A stretch of 64,000 nucleotides of DNA from Flavobacterium cyclinae. GTDB lineage: Bacteria; Bacteroidota; Bacteroidia; Flavobacteriales; Flavobacteriaceae. The notes under the pieces are model-generated. The model was not told the origin of the DNA, did no database searches, and worked only from the letters and a program-made list of their open reading frames with translations. A program made the translations under genes and the position numbers. Each line of letters begins with the position of its first letter. The stretch's first letter is position 1. Positions 54,375 through 63,180 of this stretch are shown here, piece by piece. The stretch covers positions 2,666,001-2,730,000 of the forward strand of contig NZ_CP089095.1 of the NCBI RefSeq assembly GCF_021172145.1. Direction: 5' to 3'.

Positions 54375-55288
54375 TGGAAACCCTGACGTTTTACAGTAAC
54401 GGAAAATTACTCATCACAGGTGAATATGTGGTTTTGGATGGAGCTAAAGCATTAGCTTTACCTACAAAATTTGGACAAAAGCTAATAGTAAAATCTGGGA
54501 ACAATAACCAAATCAAATGGACGAGTTATGATTCGGATACAAGTATATGGTTTGAAGATATAATTTCATTTGAAGAAATTAAAATTAAAAGCACAACCGA
54601 TAAAAATTCTGCTGTAAAAAACACTTTAATTGAAATTTTACATCAAGCGAGTATCCAAAATCCGTCTTTTTTGGAACAAGAAGGTTACAATATTGAAACC
54701 CATTTAACATTTCCAAGACTTTGGGGTTTAGGTACTTCTTCAACCTTAATTAACAATATTGGCGATTGGCTAGACATAGATGCATTTGAATTGTTACAAA
54801 AAAGTTTTGGTGGAAGTGGTTATGATATTGCCTGTGCAAAATCGGACTCACCTATTGTATATCATTTAGAAAATGAAAAACCACAGTTTAAAGCCATTCA
54901 TTTTAATCCTTCTTTCAAAGAAAACATCCATTTTGTGTATTTGAATCAGAAACAAAGTAGCAAACTAGCAATTGCTAATTATATGTCAAAACACCATCAT
55001 GTAAATGCCGTAATTTCAAAAATCAACACTATTACTTACGAAACCATTGATTGCAAAGAAGCAAACGAATTTGCAAAACAAATGGAAAAACATGAAGTAA
55101 TAATGAGCGATGTTTTGGAAATTCAAACCGTAAAAGAAAAACTTTTTCCTGATTTTAAAGGTGTCATTAAAAGTCTAGGGGCTTGGGGAGGTGATTTTGT
55201 TATGGTAATTTCAAAAGAAAATCCTATTGCTTATTTTTCTGAAAAAGGATATCCAATAGTGCTTTCTTACGAAGAAATGATTTTATAA
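54374..55288 (+). CDS. GYDIA family GHMP kinase
   Basis: The 304-residue protein starts with YSNGKLLITGEYVVLDGAKA (GHMP substrate/ATP entry), has the ATP-binding loop PRLWGLGTSS at residues 114-123 (a variant of PxxxGLGSSA), and the name-giving GYDIA at 149-153. The family is restricted to Bacteroidota and its substrate is unassigned. Its position in a one-base overlap behind HMG-CoA reductase suggests mevalonate or phosphomevalonate as the substrate. This is inference from context. Confidence 0.88.
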   Translation: METLTFYSNGKLLITGEYVVLDGAKALALPTKFGQKLIVKSGNNNQIKWTSYDSDTSIWFEDIISFEEIKIKSTTDKNSAVKNTLIEILHQASIQNPSFLEQEGYNIETHLTFPRLWGLGTSSTLINNIGDWLDIDAFELLQKSFGGSGYDIACAKSDSPIVYHLENEKPQFKAIHFNPSFKENIHFVYLNQKQSSKLAIANYMSKHHHVNAVISKINTITYETIDCKEANEFAKQMEKHEVIMSDVLEIQTVKEKLFPDFKGVIKSLGAWGGDFVMVISKENPIAYFSEKGYPIVLSYEEMIL

Positions 55289-55313
55289 ATTTATTTTACA
55301 ATCCATTATAAAA

Positions 55314-55342
55314 CAAAAAAACCACTCAAATGAGTGGTTTTT
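55314..55342. terminator. Bidirectional terminator between the GHMP kinase and tRNA-Phe genes
   Basis: AAACCACTCA (55319-55328) pairs with TGAGTGGTTT (55331-55340) around two unpaired bases, with A and T tracts on the two sides. It serves the plus-strand kinase gene and the minus-strand tRNA. Confidence 0.85.
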
Positions 55343-55343
55343 G

Positions 55344-55416
55344 TGGTACCTCCAGGAATCGAACCAGGGACACATGGATTTTCAGTCCATTGCTCTACCA
55401 ACTGAGCTAAGGTACC
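55344..55416 (-). tRNA. tRNA-Phe (anticodon GAA)
   Basis: The 73-base minus-strand sequence folds into a cloverleaf: acceptor arms GGTACCT and AGGTACC with A as discriminator, D arm GCTC/GAGC with loop AGTTGGTA, anticodon arm ATGGA/TCCAT with loop CTGAAAA, variable loop GTGTC and T arm CCTGG with loop TTCGATT. The anticodon in that loop is GAA, for phenylalanine. The 3' CCA is not encoded. The tRNA has its own promoter and terminator. Confidence 0.97.
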
Positions 55417-55455
55417 TTTACAATTTTGAGCATTACTGCTTGCTGATTGCGGGTG

Positions 55456-55485
55456 CAAATATAGAACCATTTTTATATTTTCCAA
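55456..55485 (-). promoter_or_regulatory. Promoter of the tRNA-Phe gene
   Basis: TTG (55485-55483), a 19-base spacer and TATATTTG (55463-55456) on the minus strand, 40 bases before the tRNA. Confidence 0.75.
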
Positions 55486-55511
55486 AACAAAAAGTAAAAA
55501 AAATCAATTTG

Positions 55512-55519
55512 TATATTTG
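55512..55519 (+). promoter_or_regulatory. -7 element for coaX
   Basis: Perfect TATATTTG, 20 bases before the coaX start. The TTG at the expected distance is not present. It excludes the long reading frame that begins at 55341 in the tRNA region. Confidence 0.6.
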
Positions 55520-55538
55520 CACTTCCAAAAACAAAACC

Positions 55539-56273
55539 ATGCTTTTAACCATTGATATTGGCAACACCCGAATTAAAGTAGCTGTATTTGAACACAATAA
55601 GCAACTTGAGTATTTTATTTTTGATTCAGAAGAAGCTTTAAAAAATTTTGAAAATATTTTTAAAAAATATTCCCAACTTGAAAAAATCATACTTTCATCG
55701 GTTGGAAAACTAGATGAAAATGTTTTAAATTATATAAAAAGTAAGGTTTCAATTGATATTGTTTCACATCAATCGAAATTCCCATTCAAAAATTTATATG
55801 CTACTCCCGAAACTTTAGGAATTGACCGTATGGTTTTAGCTGCTGGTGCTACTTTACAATTCCCAAATCAAAATCGATTAGTAATTGATGCTGGCACTTG
55901 TATTACTTATGACTATATAAATGCTAAAGACGAATATTTAGGTGGCGCTATCTCGCCAGGACTATCTATTCGATATAAAAGTTTAAACAATTATACATCA
56001 AAATTACCGTTATTAACATTAAATGATGATTTTGAAATTATAGGAGATAGCACAAAAAGTGCCATTCATAGTGGGGTAATTAATGGTGTAATCTTTGAAA
56101 TTGAGGGTTTTATTTCCCAATATTCTCTTAAAAATCAAGATTTAACAATAATTTTAACAGGAGGAGACGCAGATTTTTTGGCTAAAAGATTAAAAAACAC
56201 CATATTTGCCAATTCAAATTTCTTACTAGAAAGTTTGAACTTATTATCACTATATTTTAATAAAAATGATTAA
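55539..56273 (+). CDS. coaX: Type III pantothenate kinase
   Basis: The 244-residue product begins MLLTIDIGNTRIKVAVFEHN, the CoaX phosphate-binding block with Asp6. Further blocks are TPETLGIDRMVLAAGA near residue 87, and VIDAGTCITYDYI followed by YLGGAISPGLSIRYKSL near 112-140. CoaX performs the first step of CoA synthesis and, unlike CoaA, does not respond to CoA feedback. The start is fixed by the promoter element at 55512-55519; an apparent 310-residue frame from 55341 would include the tRNA. It overlaps the next gene by 8 bases. Confidence 0.93.
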   Translation: MLLTIDIGNTRIKVAVFEHNKQLEYFIFDSEEALKNFENIFKKYSQLEKIILSSVGKLDENVLNYIKSKVSIDIVSHQSKFPFKNLYATPETLGIDRMVLAAGATLQFPNQNRLVIDAGTCITYDYINAKDEYLGGAISPGLSIRYKSLNNYTSKLPLLTLNDDFEIIGDSTKSAIHSGVINGVIFEIEGFISQYSLKNQDLTIILTGGDADFLAKRLKNTIFANSNFLLESLNLLSLYFNKND

Positions 56274-57522
56274 AAAACTTATAATCTTTGCTGGTATTTT
56301 TTTCACTATTCACTCTTGGGGTCAAGACAATACAGCATCACCATACTCTTTTTATGGTTTAGGTGAAACAAAATTTAAAGGCACTCAAGACTCTAGATCT
56401 ATGGGAGGATTAGGAATAGTTGGCGATAGTATTCAGCTTAGTTTAATGAATCCGGCTTCTTATTCAAGATTAAAACTAACCACATTTGCAGTTGGTGGAA
56501 CAAATACATCAACCAAACAAACTACAAGTACTGAAAGTGAAAAAGCACAAAGAACTAGCTTTGATTATTTAGCAATTGGATTACCTTTTGGAAAAGTAGG
56601 TGTTGCATTTGGATTAATGCCATACTCAGCGGTTGGATATAGAAATGAAAATAGCATTGAAACTTCAGAAGATACAAGATTTTATAGAGCACAAGGAAAT
56701 GGGTATGTGAATAAAGTATTTATTGGAAGTTCTTATGCAATTTCAAAAAACTTAAGTGTTGGTGCAGATTTAGCTTATCATTTTGGAGATTTTACAAATG
56801 ATTTTACTGAAAATGTAATTGCTCCAGATTTCACACAATATACTACCAGAGAAAGAAACATTACTCAACTTAATGGATTTACTTATAATTTAGGATTACT
56901 TTACAATAGAAAAATAAATTCTAAATTAAACTTTCAAACTAGTTTAACTTACAGTGGAGAAGGAAAATTGAATTCTGAATCAACGAGAAATATTGCTACC
57001 GTTTTATATACTTCTACAGGAACTGAACTTTCAAGTGACAATGAAGATATTGTTTTACCTAACAAACAACTTATTATTCCAAGCAGACTAAGCTTAGGAT
57101 TTGGTATAGGTCAAAACAAAAAATGGTTAATAGGAACTGAATTATCATTTACTGAAAACAAAAACTTAGTAAATAGATTTGCAGAAAACACAAATGTAAC
57201 TTATGAAAATTCAACAAGATTTGCATTAGGAGGTTATTACATTCCTAAGTATGATTCCTTTTCAAGTTACTTTGAGAGAATAGTTTATAGAGCTGGATTT
57301 AAATATGAAAATTCTGGTTTAGTTATAAATAATGAAAGTATTAACGATTATGGCATGAATTTTGGACTTGGATTACCATTAGGATTCTCTAAAGTAGATT
57401 TAGGTTTTGAATTTGGTAAAAGAGGAACAACCAACAACGGCTTAATCGAAGAAAACTATTTTAATTTAAGTATTGGTTTAAACTTAGGTGCTAGATGGTT
57501 TGAAAGAAGAAAAATTGATTAA
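56266..57522 (+). CDS. Putative outer-membrane beta-barrel protein
   Basis: The 418-residue protein has a signal peptide (MIKKLIIFAGIFFTIHSWGQ) and then YSFYGLGETKFKGTQDSRSM and GGLGIVGD, typical of Bacteroidota outer-membrane proteins, followed by repeated aromatic-rich beta-strands and a C terminus ending in RWFERRKID. The closest type is a FadL-like or PorP-like barrel, but I cannot assign a substrate. It overlaps coaX by 8 bases and lies 19 bases before the TPR protein gene, in the coaX-lptC cluster. Confidence 0.65.
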   Translation: MIKKLIIFAGIFFTIHSWGQDNTASPYSFYGLGETKFKGTQDSRSMGGLGIVGDSIQLSLMNPASYSRLKLTTFAVGGTNTSTKQTTSTESEKAQRTSFDYLAIGLPFGKVGVAFGLMPYSAVGYRNENSIETSEDTRFYRAQGNGYVNKVFIGSSYAISKNLSVGADLAYHFGDFTNDFTENVIAPDFTQYTTRERNITQLNGFTYNLGLLYNRKINSKLNFQTSLTYSGEGKLNSESTRNIATVLYTSTGTELSSDNEDIVLPNKQLIIPSRLSLGFGIGQNKKWLIGTELSFTENKNLVNRFAENTNVTYENSTRFALGGYYIPKYDSFSSYFERIVYRAGFKYENSGLVINNESINDYGMNFGLGLPLGFSKVDLGFEFGKRGTTNNGLIEENYFNLSIGLNLGARWFERRKID

Positions 57523-57541
57523 CAAACTTTAAATTAGAAAA

Positions 57542-58903
57542 ATGAAAACGAAATTAACTTTACTATTTTTAGTTACAGCTAGTTTTTTTATTAATGCGCA
57601 AAACACTGAGGCTTGCACAGAAACATTAAGCTTAATGGTTACGTCTGCAAAAGCTAAAGATCCTGGAGCTTATGATTACTTAACTGTTTTAAGAAAAGAT
57701 TGCCCTTCTTTTCACAAAAGTATTTACTCATATGGAGAAGCTGTAATTAAACTTAAAATAGAAAAAGCTACAACCGCTCAAGATAAAGAAAAATTTGTTC
57801 GTGATTTATTAAAATTATACGATGAGCACGATCAATATTTTCCTGGTAATGGCGCTGGAAATAAAATGAAGAAAGGATTGGCATTATTTGATAATAAAAT
57901 TGGCACAACTGACGAAGTTTTTAATCTTTTAGATGTTGCTTTCAAAACAGATTATGCCAACTTTAAATATGCTAAAGCAATGTATGTTTACTTTGAAATT
58001 TTAGTAAACAAACACAAGGCTAATAATGGTGTTGAATTACAACAAGTTTTTGACAAGTATGATGATTTAACAAAAAAATTAGACGAAGAAGAAGAAGAAT
58101 TATCAACTGAAAAAGATGGACTTTTAAGTAAAGAAGAAGCAGGTCAAGCTTTAACAGATAAAGAGAACTTAAGAAAATCTAGATTAGAAAATAATTTAGA
58201 AATTTTTGAAAACGTTAGAAACGATATGGATAACATTATTTTAGAGTTATCTACTTGTGAAAAATTAATTCCGTTCTATCAAAAAAGTTTTGAAGAAAAC
58301 AAAACTAACGAAGAATGGTTAAAAAGAGCAACAAATCGTTTAGAAGTTAAAGGATGTGATTCAGATCCATTATTCTCTAAAATGTCTGAAGCGTTATACA
58401 AATTGAACCCAAGTGCTGAAGCTGCAGAAAAATTAGGTATTGTTGAATACCAAAGAAAAAATGTAACTAAAGCTATGGAATATTTCAACCAAGCAGCAGA
58501 TTTATATAAAGACAATACTAAAAAAGCAAATACGTATTACAAAATAGCTAGTTTATACAGCAAATCAAACAAAGTTCAAGCTAGAGCTTATGCAAGAAAA
58601 GCACTTCAAGTAAAACCTTCTTATGGTAAAGCGTATTTATTAATTGCTTCTTTATATGGAAACAGCATTAATGAATGTGGTGCTGATCAATTTGAAAAAA
58701 GAGCAATGTATTGGTTAGCTGCACAATATTGTGACAAAGCTGCTGCTGTAGATTCAACTTTAAAAGGAAAAGCTAGTGGCGACGCTGCAAGATATAGAGC
58801 GGCTGCTCCATCAAAAACAGAAATTTTCCAGTCAGGAAAAGCAGGACAAAGAATTGCATTTAACTGTTGGGTTGGAGAAAGTATTATAGTTCCTAATTTA
58901 TAA
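57542..58903 (+). CDS. Exported tetratricopeptide-repeat protein
   Basis: The 453-residue product has a signal peptide (MKTKLTLLFLVTASFFINAQ), an acidic helical middle (KLDEEEEELSTEKDGLLSKE), and TPR-like helical pairs from about residue 250 to 400 (KLGIVEYQRKNVTKAMEYFN, YYKIASLYSKSNKVQARAYA, GKAYLLIASLYG). TPR proteins serve as periplasmic scaffolds. The location next to lptC suggests a role in envelope assembly. Its partners are not identifiable. Two bases separate it from lptC. Confidence 0.78.
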   Translation: MKTKLTLLFLVTASFFINAQNTEACTETLSLMVTSAKAKDPGAYDYLTVLRKDCPSFHKSIYSYGEAVIKLKIEKATTAQDKEKFVRDLLKLYDEHDQYFPGNGAGNKMKKGLALFDNKIGTTDEVFNLLDVAFKTDYANFKYAKAMYVYFEILVNKHKANNGVELQQVFDKYDDLTKKLDEEEEELSTEKDGLLSKEEAGQALTDKENLRKSRLENNLEIFENVRNDMDNIILELSTCEKLIPFYQKSFEENKTNEEWLKRATNRLEVKGCDSDPLFSKMSEALYKLNPSAEAAEKLGIVEYQRKNVTKAMEYFNQAADLYKDNTKKANTYYKIASLYSKSNKVQARAYARKALQVKPSYGKAYLLIASLYGNSINECGADQFEKRAMYWLAAQYCDKAAAVDSTLKGKASGDAARYRAAAPSKTEIFQSGKAGQRIAFNCWVGESIIVPNL

Positions 58904-58904
58904 A

Positions 58905-59462
58905 ATGAAACTATTCATAAAAAATATTATTTTAAACATGGTCACGATTATTATCGTGACTATGTTTTTTTCATGCGAAAGCGACATCAATAAAGTAAAA
59001 CATCTTAGTGAAACCGTCTTTATCCCCACAGGTGAAGCGGATACCATAAATTTAAAATACACTGATTCTGGACGAATAAAATCTATTTTAAAGAGTCCAA
59101 AAATGTTAGATTATAGTAGCATTACGAATCCTTTTACTGAATTTCCAAAAGGAATTCATGTAACATTATACGACAACAAAGGAAACACTACAACCATTGT
59201 TTCAAATTATGCCATATCGTATAAAAAAACAAGCATTATAGATTTACAAGGAAACGTTATTATTAGTTCGCAAAACGGACAAAAACTAGAAACCGAGCAG
59301 TTGTATTTTGACCAAAAAAACGAATGGTTTTTTTCCGAAAAGCATTTTAAGTATTCTGACGAATCAGGAGGTTACTTAGAAGGTCCTGGTGTAGATTTTA
59401 GTAAAGACTTCAAGATTTTCAATATGCAAAAAAGTAGCGGAGAAGTAAACACCACAGAATAA
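58905..59462 (+). CDS. lptC: LPS export protein LptC, predicted lipoprotein
   Basis: The 185-residue protein has an N-terminal hydrophobic signal ending FFSC (Cys24), so it may be a lipoprotein. The LptC domain carries the family pattern FTEFPKGIHVTLYDNKGNTT, with ISYKKTSIIDLQGNVIISSQ and QNGQKLETEQLYFD following. LptC links the inner-membrane LptBFG transporter to LptA in lipopolysaccharide transport. The lipid anchor differs from the transmembrane anchor of E. coli LptC. It is tightly linked to the TPR gene upstream. Confidence 0.87.
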   Translation: MKLFIKNIILNMVTIIIVTMFFSCESDINKVKHLSETVFIPTGEADTINLKYTDSGRIKSILKSPKMLDYSSITNPFTEFPKGIHVTLYDNKGNTTTIVSNYAISYKKTSIIDLQGNVIISSQNGQKLETEQLYFDQKNEWFFSEKHFKYSDESGGYLEGPGVDFSKDFKIFNMQKSSGEVNTTE

Positions 59463-59466
59463 ATAA

Positions 59467-59497
59467 TTGTTTTGCATTAACTTTTTCCTTATTTTTG
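59467..59497 (+). promoter_or_regulatory. Promoter of the small membrane protein gene
   Basis: TTG (59467-59469), a 20-base spacer and TATTTTTG (59490-59497), directly after the lptC stop. It indicates that the small gene and the CNNM gene can be transcribed separately from lptC. Confidence 0.65.
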
Positions 59498-59512
59498 ATT
59501 AAAATATATTTT

Positions 59513-59704
59513 ATGACTTATTTAAAATTTATCCAGTATATGTATTTACTATTTGCTGGTTTTTTTGTTTACGATGCTTTTAAAAAATACGAAGAAGGAA
59601 GACCTCTAAACGATATTCTATTAAGTTTAATTATTGCTCTTGTAGCCGTGGGCATGTTCTTTTTCAGAAGACACTTTCAAAACAAATATCAAAACAAAAA
59701 ATAA
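59513..59704 (+). CDS. Small membrane protein, unknown function
   Basis: The 63-residue product has two predicted membrane helices (FIQYMYLLFAGFFVYDAF and ILLSLIIALVAVGMFFF) separated by a charged turn, and a basic C terminus. I choose the ATG at 59513 because the earlier TTG at 59495 overlaps the promoter. The product is not recognised. It lies 3 bases before the CNNM gene and has its own promoter. Confidence 0.6.
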   Translation: MTYLKFIQYMYLLFAGFFVYDAFKKYEEGRPLNDILLSLIIALVAVGMFFFRRHFQNKYQNKK

Positions 59705-59707
59705 TAA

Positions 59708-60973
59708 ATGGAAATCACCATTATTGTCATTTGTTTATTGCTTTCCGCTTTTTTTTCTGGAATGGAAATCGCTTATGTTTCTTCAAACAAAGTATACCTA
59801 TCTATAGAGAAAAGACAAAATACATTCAACGCTTCAATTTTAAATAAACTTACAGAAAAACCTTCTCAGTTTATTACTGCAATGCTCGTAGGGAATAATG
59901 TCGTATTAGTTATATACGGAATTTATTCAGGGGACTTAATTGTTGACTTATTAGAAAATTATTTTACTTTTTCGTCCTTTGTTGGATTATTATTGCAAAC
60001 CTTAATTTCTACTGCTATAATTCTTCTTACAGCCGAATTTTTACCTAAAGTATTTTTTCAAATATACGCCAATTCATTTATTAAGTTTTTTGCCGTCCCA
60101 AGTTACTTTTTTTACCAATTGTTCTTTTGGCCAACAAAATTTATTATTTGGATTTCGGATATAATTCTTAGAAAATTCTTCAAAACTCCTGGTGACCAAA
60201 TTCAGGAATATTTTAGTAAAGTAGAACTTGGCAACTACATAACAGAACAAATGAATAATGTATCGCAGGATAATGAAATAGATTCAGAGATTCAAATTTT
60301 TCAAAATGCTTTGGAATTTTCCGACTTAAAAGCACGAGACATCATGACACCAAGAACTGAAATTAGTGGTGTAGATATTTTAGATTCTGTATCTGAATTA
60401 AAAGAAACTTTTATTAAAACAGGATATTCTAAATTACTTATTTATCAAAATTCTATTGATGATATTTTAGGTTATGTGCATTCTTTTGAACTTTTTAAAA
60501 AGCCCAAAACCATCAAAAGCATTATGATTTCAGTTGAATATATCCCGGAAACCATTTTGATAAAAGATGCTCTAGATTTATTAACCAAAAAAAGAAAAAG
60601 TATTGCCGTGGTTTTAGATGAATATGGCGGAACATCTGGAATTATTACCGTTGAAGACATCATTGAACAATTATTTGGAGAAATTGAAGACGAACACGAT
60701 TTAGACGAAGAATTAATTGATGAAATCATTGAAGAAAACACCTATTTGTTTTCTGCAAGATTAGATGTTGAATTCATAAATGAAAAATACAATTTACAAA
60801 TCCCCGAATCAGATTCCTACACAACTTTAGGCGGCTTTATTGTAAATCATACTAAAGAAATTCCTTCCAATGAAGAAAAAATTAACATCGATAATTTTGA
60901 AATTATTATTCATTCAGCAAGTAATAAAAAAATAGAATTGGTGCGTTTTTCTTTAAAAGAAGAAAAAAGATAA
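59708..60973 (+). CDS. CNNM/CorC-type (hemolysin-like) transmembrane protein with CBS pair
   Basis: The 421-residue product has an N-terminal DUF21/CNNM membrane domain (residues about 1-190; LLSAFFSGMEIAYVSSNKVY), a CBS pair at about 205-325 (DIMTPRTEISGVDILDSVSE; VLDEYGGTSGIITVEDIIEQ), and a C-terminal CorC_HlyC domain (SDSYTTLGGFIVNH). Members transport or sense magnesium or other divalent metals; the hemolysin name is historical. GldE belongs to the same family but lies next to gldD, which is absent here, so GldE is not called. Confidence 0.88.
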   Translation: MEITIIVICLLLSAFFSGMEIAYVSSNKVYLSIEKRQNTFNASILNKLTEKPSQFITAMLVGNNVVLVIYGIYSGDLIVDLLENYFTFSSFVGLLLQTLISTAIILLTAEFLPKVFFQIYANSFIKFFAVPSYFFYQLFFWPTKFIIWISDIILRKFFKTPGDQIQEYFSKVELGNYITEQMNNVSQDNEIDSEIQIFQNALEFSDLKARDIMTPRTEISGVDILDSVSELKETFIKTGYSKLLIYQNSIDDILGYVHSFELFKKPKTIKSIMISVEYIPETILIKDALDLLTKKRKSIAVVLDEYGGTSGIITVEDIIEQLFGEIEDEHDLDEELIDEIIEENTYLFSARLDVEFINEKYNLQIPESDSYTTLGGFIVNHTKEIPSNEEKINIDNFEIIIHSASNKKIELVRFSLKEEKR

Positions 60974-61072
60974 AAATCTTTAAAAAATTAAATCAAAATA
61001 TGCTCTTACTATTTTTATTATTAAATAGATAATTGTATTTTCGCCCTCTGAAAAAAATTAAACACAAATAAA

Positions 61073-63130
61073 ATGGCAGTTTTAGGTAAAATTAGACAAA
61101 GAACCGGTTTGCTTTTAATCGTTTTAGCAACAGCTTTAGTCGTTTTCATAGTACAAGCAGCTCTTGAGAATGGTTTTTTTGGCTCAAATGCTAACCATAT
61201 TGGTTCTGTTAATGGAACAGATATAGAAGCTCAACAATTCATGCAAAATGTTGCAATAATTGAAAAACAAGGGCAAGGAACAAGCACAACTCAAGCAATG
61301 AATAGCGCTTGGGAACAAGAAGTTAGAAAAATTATTCTTACAGAAGAATTTAATAAATTAGGCTTAAAAATTGGATCTGAGCAGTTAATCAATGTAATCA
61401 AACAAAATCCAAACTTAGCTCAAAATCCTCAATTTTTAAATGCAGCTGGACAATTTGACGAAAACAAATTTAAAGAATCTTTAAAAGGGATTAAAAACGC
61501 TCCAGATCAAACACAATGGCTTCAATGGAAAGAATTTGAAAAAAACATTGAAAGATATGCTGTTGAGCAAATGTATAACACAATGATCAAATCGGGTGTA
61601 TATACTACAAAAGCAGAAGGAAAATTTGAATACACTTTAGAAAATGATAAAGTTGATTTTGATTATGTAACAGTTCCTTTTTCTACTGTTAATGATGATC
61701 AAGTTAAAGTTACTGATGCTGAAATCATTGATTTCATGAAAAAATCACCTAAAAAATACAAATCAGATAACACTACAAGTATCGATTTTGTATTGGTTGA
61801 AAACAAGCCTTCTAAAGAAGATGAACAAGCTATGTTAGAATCTATTGGAAATGTAAAAGTTCAATTTGATTCTGTTCCTAATGTTGGTGAGTTTGTAAAT
61901 GCTAATTCTGATATTAAATTTGATTCAACTTACGTAACTAAAAAAGATTTACCTATTGATTATCAAGAAGAATTATTCAACTTGCCTATAGGTGGTGTTT
62001 TTGGACCTTATGTATTTAATGGTCACCAATGTATTTCAAGAATGGTTGCTAAAAAAGGTAATGCTAGTGCAAAAGCTAGTCACATCTTATTAGCTTATCA
62101 AGGAGCTCCTCAATCTACTGCCACAAGAACTAAAGAAGAAGCTCAAGCATTAGCAAACAGTTTATTAGCTCAAGCTAAAGCTAATCCTGGAAACTTTGCA
62201 ATGTTAGCAATGGCTAATTCTGATGACCCTGGATCAAAAAATAATGGTGGTGAATACGACAACATTACTCCAGGACAAATGGTTCCTCAATTTAATGATT
62301 TCGTTTTCAATAATGCAGTTGGAACTATTGGAGTTGTAGAAACTGATTATGGATTCCACGTTATCAAAGTAATGGATAAATACAACGCTGTTTTATTAGG
62401 AACCGTTGCTCAAAAAATTCAACCATCTGACGCTACAATTGACGTAATCTATACAAAAGCAAGTAAATTTGAAGCTGATGCTAATGAAAATGCAGATTTT
62501 GCTGCATTAGCTAAAAAAGCAGAGTTAGAAGTGATTGCAGCTACTAATTTAAAAGGATCTGATGAATATGTTCAAGGTGTAGGTTCTCAAAGAGAAATTG
62601 TAAGATGGTCTTTTAACGAAGATACAAACATAGGAGATGTAAGACGTTTTGAAGTTCCTCAAGGTTTTGTAATTGCAAAACTAAAAGACAGAAACGAAAG
62701 TGGCTTATTACCTATTGATTTAGCTAGACAACAAGTTGAACCAATTATCAAAAACCAGAAAAAAGCTGAAATCATTAAAAAGAAAATGAATGGAAATTCA
62801 TTAGAGGCAGTTGCTAAAGCTTCTGGTGCTTCAGTTCAACCAGCAATGGGAGTTACTTTAAAAACGCCAAACATTCCAAATATTGGAAACGAGCCAAAAG
62901 TTATTGGTAAAGCATTTAATTTAGCTGCTGGTAAAACTTCAGAAGTAATTGAAGGTAATTCTGGTATGTTTATGATTAGAACAAAAGCAGTAACAAAAGC
63001 TCCTGAAGCAGCAAGTTATGCGTCTTATATTTCACAATATAGAACACAAAATCAATCTTATGCAACTTCTATGGCTTACAGAGCTTTAAAAGAAAAAGCA
63101 GAAATTAAAGATAATAGAGCTAAATTCTAA
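61073..63130 (+). CDS. Peptidyl-prolyl isomerase, PpiD/SurA type, membrane-anchored
   Basis: The 685-residue protein has one N-terminal membrane helix (LLLIVLATALVVFIVQAAL), a SurA-N-like chaperone domain (residues about 40-190; AWEQEVRKIILTEEFNKLGL), and a parvulin-type PPIase domain near 335-435 (KASHILLAYQGA, NFAMLAMANSDDPGS, FVFNNAVGTIGVVETDYGFH). A long C-terminal region and a further rotamase-like segment complete it. It assists folding of outer-membrane and periplasmic proteins as they leave the Sec channel. It is preceded by lptC and CNNM genes and followed by a terminator. Confidence 0.9.
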   Translation: MAVLGKIRQRTGLLLIVLATALVVFIVQAALENGFFGSNANHIGSVNGTDIEAQQFMQNVAIIEKQGQGTSTTQAMNSAWEQEVRKIILTEEFNKLGLKIGSEQLINVIKQNPNLAQNPQFLNAAGQFDENKFKESLKGIKNAPDQTQWLQWKEFEKNIERYAVEQMYNTMIKSGVYTTKAEGKFEYTLENDKVDFDYVTVPFSTVNDDQVKVTDAEIIDFMKKSPKKYKSDNTTSIDFVLVENKPSKEDEQAMLESIGNVKVQFDSVPNVGEFVNANSDIKFDSTYVTKKDLPIDYQEELFNLPIGGVFGPYVFNGHQCISRMVAKKGNASAKASHILLAYQGAPQSTATRTKEEAQALANSLLAQAKANPGNFAMLAMANSDDPGSKNNGGEYDNITPGQMVPQFNDFVFNNAVGTIGVVETDYGFHVIKVMDKYNAVLLGTVAQKIQPSDATIDVIYTKASKFEADANENADFAALAKKAELEVIAATNLKGSDEYVQGVGSQREIVRWSFNEDTNIGDVRRFEVPQGFVIAKLKDRNESGLLPIDLARQQVEPIIKNQKKAEIIKKKMNGNSLEAVAKASGASVQPAMGVTLKTPNIPNIGNEPKVIGKAFNLAAGKTSEVIEGNSGMFMIRTKAVTKAPEAASYASYISQYRTQNQSYATSMAYRALKEKAEIKDNRAKF

Positions 63131-63148
63131 TAAATTATAACTCTAAAT

Positions 63149-63178
63149 AAGAAAGGCTGTCAAATGACAGCCTTTCTT
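63149..63178. terminator. Bidirectional terminator between ppiD-like gene and umuD
   Basis: AAGAAAGGCTGTCA (63149-63162) and TGACAGCCTTTCTT (63165-63178) form a perfect 14-bp stem with a two-base loop. The two neighbouring genes converge here. Confidence 0.9.
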
Positions 63179-63180
63179 AT

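Noticed and set aside
55341..55538. A 66-residue N-terminal extension of coaX starting in the tRNA region
   Set aside because: It would run through the tRNA-Phe gene on the opposite strand and the tRNA and coaX promoters. The CoaX family begins at 55539.
59708..60973. GldE gliding-motility protein
   Set aside because: It is in the same CNNM/CBS/CorC family, but gldE is expected beside gldD and ssb, which are absent here.
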